Numbered from the stretch's first letter, positions 24,106 to 32,557 are shown. The stretch: 36,517 nt of DNA from JBBQDZ01 sp038237515 (GCA_038237515.1 JBBRYP010000048.1:1-36517); one strand, 5' to 3'. Numbers and translations are program-made. Notes: generated by a model not told the origin, from the sequence alone.

Positions 24106-25056
24106 GTGTCCGTCGTTTCCATGCGAGAACTCCTGGAGGCCGGAGTCCATTTCGGCCACCAGACGCGGCGCTGGAATCCGAAGATGAAGCGGTTCATCTT
24201 CACCGAGCGCGGCGGGATCTACATCATCGATCTCCAGCAGACCCTCGAGCTTCTCGAGGAGGCGCACGCCTTTGCCCGCATCATCGCGGAGCGCGGCGGC
24301 TCGATGCTGTTCGTCGGCACGAAGAAGCAGAGTCAGGACGCCGTCTCCGAGCAGGCGAAACGCGTCGGGATGCCCTACGTGAACCACCGCTGGCTCGGCG
24401 GGCTCCTCACCAACTGGCGGACGATCTCGGACCGCATCGAGCGGCTCCACGAGCTTCGCCGGTTGAAGCAGGAGGGCCAGCTCGAGCTGCTGCCTGCGAA
24501 GGAGCGGATGACGATGGAAGGCGAGCTCGAGAAGCTCGATGCAAATCTCGGCGGCGTCGCCGACATGCGCAAGCAGCCGGATGCGGTGTTCATCGTCGAC
24601 CTGCGCAAGGAGCAGCTGGCCGTTCGTGAGGCCCGGCGGCTGGGCCTGCCGATCGTGGCGCTCGTCGACACGAATTGCGACCCCGACGAAGCCGATTACG
24701 TGATCCCGGGAAACGACGACGCGATCCGCTCCTGCAGCCTGATCGTGCGCGCGATCGCGGATGGGATCGCGGCGGGCGCGACGAAGGTGACGGCGCGCGA
24801 CTTCTCCCCTCCCTCGAACGGCGACGCCGCCGCGGCAGAGGGTCGACCCGCGGAGGAGGTCGCAGCCGATCCCGCCTACGAGCAGCTCAGTCAGGCCGAG
24901 CGCGCGGTCGAGGAGCCGGCGGCGGCGAGCGAGGAGCGTGCCGTCGGGCAGGAGCCCGCCGACGGCGAGCCGGCGCCGCCCGACAGGGACCAGACTCCCG
25001 CGCCCGAGGTCGGCGTGAAGGACGAGGCGGCAGCGCAGGGGGAGGAGCCACGGTGA
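24106..25056 (+). CDS. rpsB: 30S ribosomal protein S2 with acidic C-terminal extension
   Basis: A 316-residue S2. The core is highly conserved: SMRELLEAGVHFGHQTRRWNPK, FVGTKKQ, NHRWLGGLLTNW and VALVDTNCDPDEADYVIPGNDDA. The start GTG 24106 (MSVVSMREL) aligns with E. coli MATVSMRDM and has the AAAGGGG ribosome site eight bases upstream; GTG 24100 is also possible. From about residue 237 there is an extra tail of roughly 80 residues, rich in Ala, Glu and Pro, with no known domain and absent from E. coli S2. Its stop overlaps tsf (GTGA). Confidence 0.96.
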   Translation: MSVVSMRELLEAGVHFGHQTRRWNPKMKRFIFTERGGIYIIDLQQTLELLEEAHAFARIIAERGGSMLFVGTKKQSQDAVSEQAKRVGMPYVNHRWLGGLLTNWRTISDRIERLHELRRLKQEGQLELLPAKERMTMEGELEKLDANLGGVADMRKQPDAVFIVDLRKEQLAVREARRLGLPIVALVDTNCDPDEADYVIPGNDDAIRSCSLIVRAIADGIAAGATKVTARDFSPPSNGDAAAAEGRPAEEVAADPAYEQLSQAERAVEEPAAASEERAVGQEPADGEPAPPDRDQTPAPEVGVKDEAAAQGEEPR

Positions 25057-25859
25057 GCGAGATCCCGGCGAGCCTGGTGAAGGAGCTCCGCGACGAGACG
25101 GGCGCGGGCATGATGGAGTGTAAGCGGGCGCTCGTCGAGACCGGGGGAGACCTCGACGAGGCGAAGAAGCGCCTGCGCGAGCGCGGGATGGCGCAGGCCG
25201 TGAAGCGCCAGGTTCGCGGCACGACCGAGGGTAAGGTCGGTTATCGGCTCGGCGAGAGGCGGGGCACCATGGTCGCCGTCGGCTGCGAGACGGAGCCGGT
25301 CTCCAACAACGAGGAGTTTCTTGACTATGCGAAGGCCGTCCTCGAGGCCGTCGAGCGCGACGGCCCGGAGGCGACCGAGACGCTCGACGACGAGCGGATG
25401 CAGGTGATGGCGAAGCTCGGCGAGAACGTGGTCGTGCGAGGCGCCGCCCGCTTCGACGCGGGCGAGGGCGAGACGATCGGGGCGTACGTGCATCCACCCG
25501 CGAACAAGATCGGCGTCCTCGTCAGGACCCGCGGCGGCACTCCCGAGGACGCCCGGCGGCTCGCCATGCACATTTCCTTTGCCGCCCCGCGCTGGCAGGA
25601 GCGCGCCGACGTGCCGGACGACGCCCTGGCCACCGAGCGCGCAATCTACGAGAAGCGGCCCGAGATACTCGAGAAGCCCGAGCAGGCCCAGGTGAAGATC
25701 GTCGAGGGCATGCTCGGCAAACGCTTCTACGCCGCGAGCCCCGGCGGCGTTCTGGCCGATCAGGAGTGGATCCACGACGGCGGCAAGACCGTCGGGAAGG
25801 CGCTGCAGGAGCTTGGCGTCGAGATCGTCGAGTTCGTGCGCCTGTCCGTGTCAGAGTAG
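25053..25859 (+). CDS. tsf: Elongation factor Ts
   Basis: A 268-residue EF-Ts. It has an N-terminal UBA-like domain (VKELRDETGAGMMECKRALVETGGDLDEAKKRLRERG), a core and a C-terminal GKTVGKALQELGVEIVEFVRL. EF-Ts exchanges GDP on EF-Tu. The motif that normally reads TDFVARN, whose Asp and Phe contact EF-Tu, reads TEPVSNN here (near residue 80). GTG 25053 overlaps the rpsB stop and has a strong GGGGGAGGAG ribosome site inside rpsB. pyrH follows after four bases. Confidence 0.95.
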   Translation: MSEIPASLVKELRDETGAGMMECKRALVETGGDLDEAKKRLRERGMAQAVKRQVRGTTEGKVGYRLGERRGTMVAVGCETEPVSNNEEFLDYAKAVLEAVERDGPEATETLDDERMQVMAKLGENVVVRGAARFDAGEGETIGAYVHPPANKIGVLVRTRGGTPEDARRLAMHISFAAPRWQERADVPDDALATERAIYEKRPEILEKPEQAQVKIVEGMLGKRFYAASPGGVLADQEWIHDGGKTVGKALQELGVEIVEFVRLSVSE

Positions 25860-25863
25860 GGCG

Positions 25864-26646
25864 GTGGGTGTGACGCCTGAGACGGCGACGGCGGACGCTC
25901 CTCCGTCGGCGGAACGCCACGTCTTTCGCCGCCTCCTCCTGAAGCTGTCGGGCGAGGCGTTGATGGGCGAGCGCGAGTACGGCACCGACCCGGCGCGCGT
26001 GGCTGGGATCGCAGCCGAGATCGCCGAGATCCACGAGCGTGGTCTCGAGACCGCAGTCGTCGTCGGCGCGGGCAACATCTACCGCGGCATGGCCGCGGCG
26101 GCGGAGGGCATGGACCGTGCGACGGCGGACTATGCGGGCATGCTCGCCACCGTCCTGAACGCACTGGTGATCCAGGACGCGCTGGAACGGCTGGGCGCCG
26201 ACACGCGGGTTCTGTCGGCGCTGGAGGTCTCGGAGGTGGCCGAGCCGTACATCAGGCGGCGTGCGATCCGCCATCTGGAGAAACGGCGGATCGTCATCTT
26301 CGCGGCAGGTACCGGCAATCCGTTCTTCACCACCGACACAGCGGCGGCGCTGCGTGCCCTCGAAATCGGTGCCGACGCGATTCTCATGGCCAAGCACGGT
26401 GCCGACGGCGTCTACGAGCGCGATCCGCGCCGCGACCCGCGTGCCGAGTTCCTCCCGCAGCTCACGCACCTCGAGGCGATCGAGCGGGGCCTGAAGGTGA
26501 TGGACACGACGGCGCTCTCGCTCTGTATGGACAACCGGCTGCCGATCTACGTCTTCGAGCTTCGCGACGGCAACATCGGCCGCATCGTGTCCGGGGAACG
26601 CGTCGGCACGATCATCTCGACCGAAGCGACGGGAGGGAGCGCATGA
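25864..26646 (+). CDS. pyrH: UMP kinase
   Basis: A 260-residue amino-acid-kinase-fold enzyme that phosphorylates UMP to UDP. It has RLLLKLSGEALMG (ATP-binding Lys/Gly loop), VVGAGNIYRG, DYAGMLATVLNALVIQDALE, AAGTGNPFFTTDTAAALRA and ADGVYERDPR. Residues 1-17 form a variable tail. GTG 25864 is preferred as it lies just after tsf; GTG 25870 is possible. It overlaps frr by four bases (ATGA), consistent with a single rpsB-tsf-pyrH-frr transcript. Confidence 0.95.
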   Translation: MGVTPETATADAPPSAERHVFRRLLLKLSGEALMGEREYGTDPARVAGIAAEIAEIHERGLETAVVVGAGNIYRGMAAAAEGMDRATADYAGMLATVLNALVIQDALERLGADTRVLSALEVSEVAEPYIRRRAIRHLEKRRIVIFAAGTGNPFFTTDTAAALRALEIGADAILMAKHGADGVYERDPRRDPRAEFLPQLTHLEAIERGLKVMDTTALSLCMDNRLPIYVFELRDGNIGRIVSGERVGTIISTEATGGSA

Positions 26647-27203
26647 CGATGGACGAGCTGATCCAGGACGCGATCCGCCGGATGGACCGGTCCGCGGAGA
26701 ACACGCAGAACGAGTTCAACACGATTCGCACGGGGCGTGCCTCCGCAGCTCTCCTCGACAGGATCGACATCGACTACTACGGCCAGCGCACACCCCTGAA
26801 GCAGCTCGCGACCATCAACGTGCCCGATCCGCGCATGCTGTCGATCCAGCCCTTCGACCCGGGCTCGCTGAAGACGATCGAGCGTGCGATCCAGGAGTCG
26901 GAGCTGGGCCTTCAGCCGTCGAACGACGGCAAGGTCATCCGCCTTCCGATCCCGCAGCTCACCGAGGACCGGCGAAAGGAGCTGGTCAAGATCGTCCGGC
27001 ACCTGGCGGAGGAGGGGCGCGTGGCGGTGAGGAACGTCCGCCGCGACACGATGCGCCACCTCGAGGAGCTCGTTCGCAGCGGCGAGGTCGGCGACGACGA
27101 CGAGCGCCGATCGGAGGAGCGCGTCCAGAAGCTCACGGACGAGCACGTCACGAAGATCGACGAGCTCCTGAAGCGCAAGGAAGCCGAAATCATGGAGGTC
27201 TAG
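26643..27203 (+). CDS. frr: Ribosome recycling factor
   Basis: A 186-residue RRF of normal length. It carries FNTIRTGRASAALLDRI, YYGQRTPLKQLATINVPDPRML, PFDP, IPQLTEDRRKELVKIVRHLAEEGRVAVRNVRRD and a C-terminal helix. With EF-G it splits post-termination ribosomes. It is translationally coupled to pyrH and followed by uppS after 23 bp. Confidence 0.97.
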   Translation: MTMDELIQDAIRRMDRSAENTQNEFNTIRTGRASAALLDRIDIDYYGQRTPLKQLATINVPDPRMLSIQPFDPGSLKTIERAIQESELGLQPSNDGKVIRLPIPQLTEDRRKELVKIVRHLAEEGRVAVRNVRRDTMRHLEELVRSGEVGDDDERRSEERVQKLTDEHVTKIDELLKRKEAEIMEV

Positions 27204-27226
27204 CCGTCCTCGCGGGCGCGGACGGC

Positions 27227-27931
27227 GTGGCTGGGCCGGCTCTGCAGGAAGGGCCGCGGTCGGTCGCGATCATCATGGACGGGAACGGGCGCTGGGCTCG
27301 CCAGCGCGGCCTGCCGGTGGCCGAGGGCCACCGGGAGGGGACGAGGGCGCTGCACCGGACGGTCGACGCGGCGCTCGAGCTCGGTCTCGAGTCGCTCGCC
27401 GTCTACGCGTTCTCGACGGAAAACTGGGCGCGTCCCGCCGAGGAGGTGGCGGCGCTCGTCGAGATCTTCTCCGAGACGATCGAAGTCGAGCGGCCGAACC
27501 TCACCCGCCAGGGTGTCCGGACCCGCTTCATCGGTCGGCGCGATCGCGTGCCGCCCGCTCTCCTCGCCCAGATGGACAGCCTCGAGGCGCAGACCGAGCG
27601 GAACGCGCGGATGAGCTTCTGGATCGCGTTCGACTACGGCGCGCGGGACGAGATCGTCGAGGCCGCAAGGCGGCTGCTGGTCGCGGGGGTGCAGCCGGAG
27701 GCACTCGACGAAGATGCCTTTGCGGCCCAGCTCTACGCCCCCGAGCTCCCCGATCCCGATCTCCTGATCCGGACCTCGGGCGAGCTGCGGGTGTCGAACT
27801 TCCTCCTGTGGCAGCTCGCGTACGCCGAGCTCGTCTTCGTCGAGACGCTGTGGCCGGACTTCGCTGAGCGAGACCTCCAGCAGGCGGTGGAGGCTTTCGC
27901 GAGCCGGCGCCGGCGCTTCGGCGGGCGATGA
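27227..27931 (+). CDS. uppS: Isoprenyl transferase (undecaprenyl diphosphate synthase)
   Basis: A 234-residue cis-prenyltransferase. The catalytic Asp is in AIIMDGNGRWA, followed by GHREGTRALHR, YAFSTENWARP and RTSGELRVSNFLLWQLAYAELVF with the family Arg/Ser and Glu. It condenses isopentenyl diphosphate units into the lipid carrier for peptidoglycan, or a shorter product as in actinobacteria. Precursors would come from the Dxr/IspG pathway encoded nearby. The gene overlaps cdsA by four bases. Confidence 0.95.
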   Translation: MAGPALQEGPRSVAIIMDGNGRWARQRGLPVAEGHREGTRALHRTVDAALELGLESLAVYAFSTENWARPAEEVAALVEIFSETIEVERPNLTRQGVRTRFIGRRDRVPPALLAQMDSLEAQTERNARMSFWIAFDYGARDEIVEAARRLLVAGVQPEALDEDAFAAQLYAPELPDPDLLIRTSGELRVSNFLLWQLAYAELVFVETLWPDFAERDLQQAVEAFASRRRRFGGR

Positions 27932-28731
27932 GCTCGTTCTGGTCCCGCATCGTCGTTGCTGCGCTCGGCCTGCCGATCGTGCTCGGTGCGGTCTACCTGG
28001 GGCACACGTGGCTCCTCCTCCTCATCCTCCTGGCCGCCGTGGTCGCCCAGCACGAGTTCTACCGGCTCGCGCGGCCGCTGCGGCCGCTCGCGATCGCCGG
28101 CTATGCGGCGACGGCGGCGGCCCTCGTGGGTGCGAGCCACGGTGGCTTCGAGTGGATGACCGGAGGGTTCCTCCTGACCCTCCCGCTCGCGTTCCTGCTC
28201 AAGGGGATCTCGGAGACGAGGCAGGCGAGCGCCGTCTCTGTCGGCTCCACGGTCCTCGGTACCTGTTGGATCGCGTTCGGTCTCGCCTACGTCCTGTTGC
28301 TGCGCGAGATCCCCACGTACGGTCGCCTGCTCGCCTTCACCGTCCTCCTCGCCGACTTCGCGAACAACACCCTCGCCTACTTCGCCGGGCGCATGATCGG
28401 GAAGCATCGGCTGGCGCCGACGATCTCACCTGGGAAGACCTGGGAAGGGTTCTTCTTCGGAGTCGCCGGCGCCGTCTTCGTGACCTGGATCTCGCTGTAC
28501 GACAAGCGCCACGAGTTCCTCTCGATGTGGCAGGCGCTCGTCCTCGGTCTCGCGGTGGCGCTTGCCGGCGCGCTCGGCGACCTGTTCGAGTCGTCGCTCA
28601 AGCGGGATGTGCAGGTCAAGGATACGGGGCGGCTCCTCGGTGGTCACGGTGGCATGCTCGACCGGATCGACTCGCTGCTCTTCGCCTCGGTGGCCGCGTT
28701 CTACGTGGTGGCGGCCTTCAAGCCGGTCTAA
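27928..28731 (+). CDS. cdsA: Phosphatidate cytidylyltransferase
   Basis: A 267-residue membrane protein with about seven hydrophobic helices. The CdsA signature is at the C-terminus: DLFESSLKRDVQVKDTGRLLGGHGGMLDRIDSLLF (key motifs SSLKRD, KDTG and GHGGMLDRIDS). It makes CDP-diacylglycerol from phosphatidic acid and CTP, the precursor of all phospholipids. Usual position after uppS. A 72-bp gap to dxr holds that gene's promoter. Confidence 0.95.
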   Translation: MSSFWSRIVVAALGLPIVLGAVYLGHTWLLLLILLAAVVAQHEFYRLARPLRPLAIAGYAATAAALVGASHGGFEWMTGGFLLTLPLAFLLKGISETRQASAVSVGSTVLGTCWIAFGLAYVLLLREIPTYGRLLAFTVLLADFANNTLAYFAGRMIGKHRLAPTISPGKTWEGFFFGVAGAVFVTWISLYDKRHEFLSMWQALVLGLAVALAGALGDLFESSLKRDVQVKDTGRLLGGHGGMLDRIDSLLFASVAAFYVVAAFKPV

Positions 28732-28791
28732 GGGCCTAAGCGCCGGCGCCGGCCGCGCGGCCTCGATCGAACCGGACGGCATCGCCGCTCG

Positions 28792-28797
28792 TACACT
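28792..28797 (+). promoter_or_regulatory. -10 box of a leaderless dxr promoter
   Basis: TACACT ends six bases before the GTG at 28804, so the start point should fall at the start codon. There is no Shine-Dalgarno sequence. A possible ATG at 28802 is out of frame. No clear -35 is visible. Confidence 0.4.
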
Positions 28798-28803
28798 GAG
28801 GAT

Positions 28804-29865
28804 GTGAAGCGGATCGCCCTGCTGGGCGCGACCGGATCGATCGGGCAGCAGGCGATCGAGGTCGTGCGGTCGAACCCGGAGCTCGAGCTCGTCGCGGCGG
28901 CCTCCGGAGCGACGCCGATCGATGGTCTCGCGCCGCTGACGCAGGTCGGCGGCGACCTCACGGAGCTGCTCGAGCGCGCGCAACCGGACCTCGTCCTCAA
29001 CGCGGTGCTCGGCTTCGCCGGCCTCGATGCGACCCTCTGGGCGCTCGAGCACGGCGTCGACCTCGCGCTCGCGAACAAGGAGAGCCTCGTGGCGGCGGGC
29101 GAGCTGGCGCTCGCGGCGTGGAAGCGAGGCGGAGGGCAGCTCCTACCGGTCGACAGCGAGCATTCGGCGGCCTTTCAGTGCCTCGAGGGCCGCAAGCCCG
29201 AGACCGTCGAGGCGCTCGTGATCACCGCTTCCGGCGGCCCTTTCCGAGGGCGAGCTCGCGAGGAGCTCGAGGACGTCACGTGCTCCGAGGCTCTCGCGCA
29301 TCCGACCTGGAACATGGGGCCGAAGATCACCGTCGACTCGGCGACGCTCGCCAACAAGGGGCTGGAGCTGATCGAGGCGCATTTCCTCTTCGGGCTCCCC
29401 TTCGAGCAGCTCGAGGTCGTCGTCCACCCGAACTCGATCGTCCACGCGCTGGTTCGTCTCCGGGACGGCGCCGCGCTCGCGCACCTCGGGTACCCCGACA
29501 TGCGCGTGCCGATCTCCTTTGCGCTGACCTATCCGGAGCGGACGGCGACACCGCTGCGCCCGCTCGACCTCGCCGCCGGGCTGACGCTCGAGTTCCACGC
29601 ACCGGATGTCGAGACGTTTCCGCTGCTGGCGCTCGCGCGGGAGGCCGGCCTTCGCGGTGGGACCTTCCCATGCGTCTACAACGCCGCGAACGAGGTCGCC
29701 GTGGCCGCCTTCCTCGACGGGCGGCTTCGATTCCTCGAGATCGCCGCGACGGTTGAGGAGACGCTCGCAGCTGTCGGCGGTGAGCCCGCGGGCGATCTGG
29801 ACGGCCTGCGCGCCGCCGACGCCGAGGCCCGCCGCATCGCCGCGCGCGAGTTGCGCGTCGCATGA
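28804..29865 (+). CDS. dxr: 1-deoxy-D-xylulose 5-phosphate reductoisomerase
   Basis: A 353-residue DXR converting DXP to MEP with NADPH. GATGSIGQQAIEVV is the cofactor motif, ANKESLVAAG follows, VDSEHSAAFQCL has the metal Asp and Glu, SGGPFRG is the substrate loop, and HPTWNMGPKITVDSATLANKGLE is highly conserved. It is slightly shorter than E. coli Dxr (398), mainly in the N-terminal domain and tail. With ispG downstream it marks the MEP pathway. It overlaps rseP by four bases. Confidence 0.95.
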   Translation: MKRIALLGATGSIGQQAIEVVRSNPELELVAAASGATPIDGLAPLTQVGGDLTELLERAQPDLVLNAVLGFAGLDATLWALEHGVDLALANKESLVAAGELALAAWKRGGGQLLPVDSEHSAAFQCLEGRKPETVEALVITASGGPFRGRAREELEDVTCSEALAHPTWNMGPKITVDSATLANKGLELIEAHFLFGLPFEQLEVVVHPNSIVHALVRLRDGAALAHLGYPDMRVPISFALTYPERTATPLRPLDLAAGLTLEFHAPDVETFPLLALAREAGLRGGTFPCVYNAANEVAVAAFLDGRLRFLEIAATVEETLAAVGGEPAGDLDGLRAADAEARRIAARELRVA

Positions 29866-31073
29866 GCATCCTCGTCGCGATCCTCGGGCTGACGTTTCTG
29901 ATCCTCGTGCACGAGGGCGGACACTTTCTCACCGCGCTCGCCGTAGGCATGCGCCCGCGGAAGTTCTACCTCGGCTTCGGGCCGCCGGTCGTCAAGACGA
30001 CGCGCGGCGGAGTCGAGTACGGGATCGGCTCGATCCCACTCGGGGGCTACGTGAAGATCCCGGGGATGCACCGTCCCGCCGCGTCCGACCTCGACGTGCA
30101 CCTCGGCAGGGCGGTCCGCGAGGCGCCCGAGCTCGTCGGTCCGGTTCAGCGGGTCAAGCGCCGACTCGAGGCGGACGACGTCGACGGTGTGAGCGACGAG
30201 CTCCCGGCGGTACGCGCCGCGCTGGCGGAGGCGTCTCTCAGTCCCGAGGCCTCCAAGGCGGCCACCCGGGGGCTGCAGGATCTCAGTGACGGTGTCGGGC
30301 TCGATGCCTACTGGCGGCAACGAACCTGGAAGCGGGTCGCCGCCATCCTCGCGGGCCCCGCCGCGAACACGATCTTCGCGATGGTCCTCTTCGCCGTCAT
30401 CTTCATGATCGGCTACGGGAAGGCCACGGCGACGATCGACGAGGTCCTTCCCGGCAAGCCGGCGGCAGCTGCGGGCCTCCGTCAGGACGATCGCATCGTC
30501 GCGATCGACGGGCGGCCGGTAAAAGCATCCGAGATCCCGTCGCGTATCCAGGCGTCCGGTGGCAAGCCCTTGCGGCTGACGATCGTCCGCCACGGCAACC
30601 GGCTCTCGATCGGGCCGGTGCGCGCTCGAAAGGATGCCGGCGCCTACCGGCTCGGCTTCCGTCTGCGAGGGAGGCGGCTCTCCGCGGGCGAGGCCTCCTG
30701 GGAGTCGGTGAGGCTGACGGGGGTCGTGACGAAGCAGGTCGCCGTGTCCCTCGTCAACCTCGTGCACAAGAAGGATCGCAAGGAGATCGGCAGCACCGTG
30801 GGCATCGTGCAGGCCTCCTCCTCCGCTGCGCACGAGGGGGTGCAGAGCTACCTCTTCGTCCTCGGCCTGATCAGCCTGTCGCTCGCGCTCTTCAACCTCC
30901 TGCCGCTCCTGCCGCTCGACGGCGGCCACATCGCGTTCTCGCTGATCGAGGGGGTGCGAGGCCGGTCGGTGCGCCGTGAGATCTACGAGCGGGTTTCGGC
31001 AGCCGGGATCGCGCTCGTCCTCCTCCTCTTCATCATCGGCCTCTCGAACGACATCGGACGACTCGGCGGATAA
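29862..31073 (+). CDS. rseP: Site-2 protease (RseP/Rip1 family) with a large insertion before TM2
   Basis: A 403-residue intramembrane zinc metalloprotease. The zinc site HEGGH (H17, E18, H21) is in helix 1, and the third ligand is D353 in NLLPLLPLDGGH. A PDZ domain occupies about 195-270. It cleaves anti-sigma factors and remnant signal peptides in the membrane. Between PLGGYVKIPGM (about residue 60) and WKRVAAILAGPAAN (about 155) there is an extra stretch of roughly 70-80 mainly helical, charged residues, where relatives have about 30. This is unusual. The gene is coupled to dxr; hairpin repeats follow directly. Confidence 0.92.
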   Translation: MSILVAILGLTFLILVHEGGHFLTALAVGMRPRKFYLGFGPPVVKTTRGGVEYGIGSIPLGGYVKIPGMHRPAASDLDVHLGRAVREAPELVGPVQRVKRRLEADDVDGVSDELPAVRAALAEASLSPEASKAATRGLQDLSDGVGLDAYWRQRTWKRVAAILAGPAANTIFAMVLFAVIFMIGYGKATATIDEVLPGKPAAAAGLRQDDRIVAIDGRPVKASEIPSRIQASGGKPLRLTIVRHGNRLSIGPVRARKDAGAYRLGFRLRGRRLSAGEASWESVRLTGVVTKQVAVSLVNLVHKKDRKEIGSTVGIVQASSSAAHEGVQSYLFVLGLISLSLALFNLLPLLPLDGGHIAFSLIEGVRGRSVRREIYERVSAAGIALVLLLFIIGLSNDIGRLGG

Positions 31074-31077
31074 ACAC

Positions 31078-31098
31078 GGGGGAAACCAGGTTTCCCCC
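31078..31098. repeat. Perfect 10-bp inverted repeat after rseP
   Basis: GGGGGAAACC-A-GGTTTCCCCC begins five bases after the rseP stop and is followed by ATGGACCCCCTTCTT. A degenerate second copy, GGAAACCATGTTTCCCCC, occurs at about 31123-31140 and is again followed by a C-run and TTCTT. A related hairpin is at 41-61. It may end the dxr-rseP transcript, though no T-run is present. Confidence 0.55.
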
Positions 31099-31145
31099 AT
31101 GGACCCCCTTCTTGAGCATGGAGGAAACCATGTTTCCCCCATGAG

Positions 31146-31388
31146 CCCCCTTCTTCTCCGTAGCGACCTGGCGTCTGCTGCTGGGGCTCCCGCCGGACAA
31201 GTCCGGCTCCGCCCGCGCTTGCGAGCGCACAGGCCGGTCGAGACGCTATGGGCGGAAGCCGCGAGAGAACCCCTTCTTCTGCGCAGCATCCTGGCAAGCT
31301 GCCGCCGGGGCTCCCGCGGACAAGTCCGGCTCCGCCCGCGACTGCGAGCGCACAGGCCGGCCAGGACATACGCCGGCGCCGCGACTAG
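31146..31388 (+). repeat. Two imperfect tandem repeats of about 124 bp
   Basis: Two copies, at roughly 31147-31269 and 31270-31388, share blocks in the same order: CCCCTTCTTCT, GGGGCTCCCG, GGACAAGTCCGGCTCCGCCC and GCGAGCGCACAGGCCGG, offset by 123-124 bp. The first copy holds the palindrome CCGGACAAGTCCGG (31193-31206). Frames across the region are low complexity, so it is judged non-coding. It fills the rseP-ispG gap. Confidence 0.6.
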
Positions 31389-31407
31389 CTCCGGTTTCCT
31401 CCCTGAC

Positions 31408-31413
31408 TAGAAT
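31408..31413 (+). promoter_or_regulatory. -10 box of a leaderless ispG promoter
   Basis: TAGAAT ends seven bases before ATG 31421, with no ribosome binding site between. It stands immediately after the tandem repeat patch, so any -35 would lie in or beside the repeat. Confidence 0.45.
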
Positions 31414-31420
31414 CTCCGCC

Positions 31421-32554
31421 ATGCCGAGTGAGCGTCAGATCAGCGTTGGTGGGGTGAGGATTGGCGGCGGGGCGCCCGTCGCCGTGCAGTCGATGACGCT
31501 CACGAAGACGCACGACGTGGAGGCGACGACGGCCCAGATCGCGGCTCTCGCCTCGGCGGGATGCGAGATCGTCCGCTGTGCCGTGCCGAAGGTCGAGGAC
31601 GCCGAGGCGCTACGGCGAATCGTCCGGTTCTCGCCGATACCGGTGATCGCCGACATCCATTTCAACGCGAGCCTGGCGCTGAAGGCGATCGACGCGGGCG
31701 TCGCCGCCGTCCGCATCAACCCGGGAAACATCGGAGGGCCGGACAAGGTCGCACTCGTCGTCGAGGCCGCGAGGAAGGCCGGGATCCCCATGCGGATCGG
31801 CGCCAACTCCGGCTCGCTGCCGAAACACCTCGCCGAGGTCGCGCAGCGAGACCAGGCCGAGGCGCTCGTCGAGGCAGCGCTCGAGGAGGTGCGACTGCTC
31901 GAGTCGCTCGGCTTCTACGACTTCAAGATCTCCGTCAAGTCGAGCCACGTGCCGACGATGATCCGCGCCTACCGCATGCTCGCGGCGAAGGTCGCCTACC
32001 CGCTCCACCTCGGAGTCACCGAGGCCGGCACCCCCTTCGCCGGGTCGATCAAGAGCGCCGTCGGGATGGGCGCGCTGCTCGTCGACGGCGTCGGCGACAC
32101 CCTGCGTGTCTCGCTGACGGCCGACCCGGTCGAGGAGGTCAGGGTGGCCTTCGAGATCCTGAAAGCACTGGGCTTGCGCGAGCGTGGGCCCGTGATGATC
32201 GCCTGCCCGAGCTGTGGCCGCGACAACGTCGGCGTCGAGACGCTCGCCGTCGAGGTGGAGGAGCGGCTGCGTGGCTACCCCCAGCACTTCGAGGTCGCCG
32301 TCCTCGGCTGCGCCGTCAACGGACCTGGCGAGGCCGGTGACGCGGACTTCGGCATCGCCGGCGGCCGGGACGTCGGCTTCGTGTACGCGCACGGACGCGT
32401 CCTCAAGAAGGTCTCCTCCGAGGCGTTGATCGACGAGCTCTTCCACGAGATCGACACCTGGATCGAGGGCGGCATGCGCCGGCCGACGCGCCTGAAGATG
32501 GCGAAGCCAGCCGCCCTGGCGATGGCGGAGGCTTCTCTGATCCCGCTCGAGTAG
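31421..32554 (+). CDS. ispG: 4-hydroxy-3-methylbut-2-enyl-diphosphate synthase
   Basis: A 377-residue IspG of the short bacterial type. The TIM barrel begins VGGVRIGGGAPVAVQSMT. The [4Fe-4S] ligands are C262 and C265 (CPSCGRDNVG) and C297 (LGCAVNGPGEA), with the following Glu as the fourth ligand. It reduces ME-cPP to HMBPP in the MEP pathway. The gene appears to be transcribed on its own leaderless promoter, while dxr belongs to the preceding operon. Confidence 0.95.
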   Translation: MPSERQISVGGVRIGGGAPVAVQSMTLTKTHDVEATTAQIAALASAGCEIVRCAVPKVEDAEALRRIVRFSPIPVIADIHFNASLALKAIDAGVAAVRINPGNIGGPDKVALVVEAARKAGIPMRIGANSGSLPKHLAEVAQRDQAEALVEAALEEVRLLESLGFYDFKISVKSSHVPTMIRAYRMLAAKVAYPLHLGVTEAGTPFAGSIKSAVGMGALLVDGVGDTLRVSLTADPVEEVRVAFEILKALGLRERGPVMIACPSCGRDNVGVETLAVEVEERLRGYPQHFEVAVLGCAVNGPGEAGDADFGIAGGRDVGFVYAHGRVLKKVSSEALIDELFHEIDTWIEGGMRRPTRLKMAKPAALAMAEASLIPLE

Positions 32555-32557
32555 GCG

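Noticed and set aside
31074..31420. CRISPR-like array
   Set aside because: Only two long diverged copies, no short identical repeats with unique spacers, and no cas genes.
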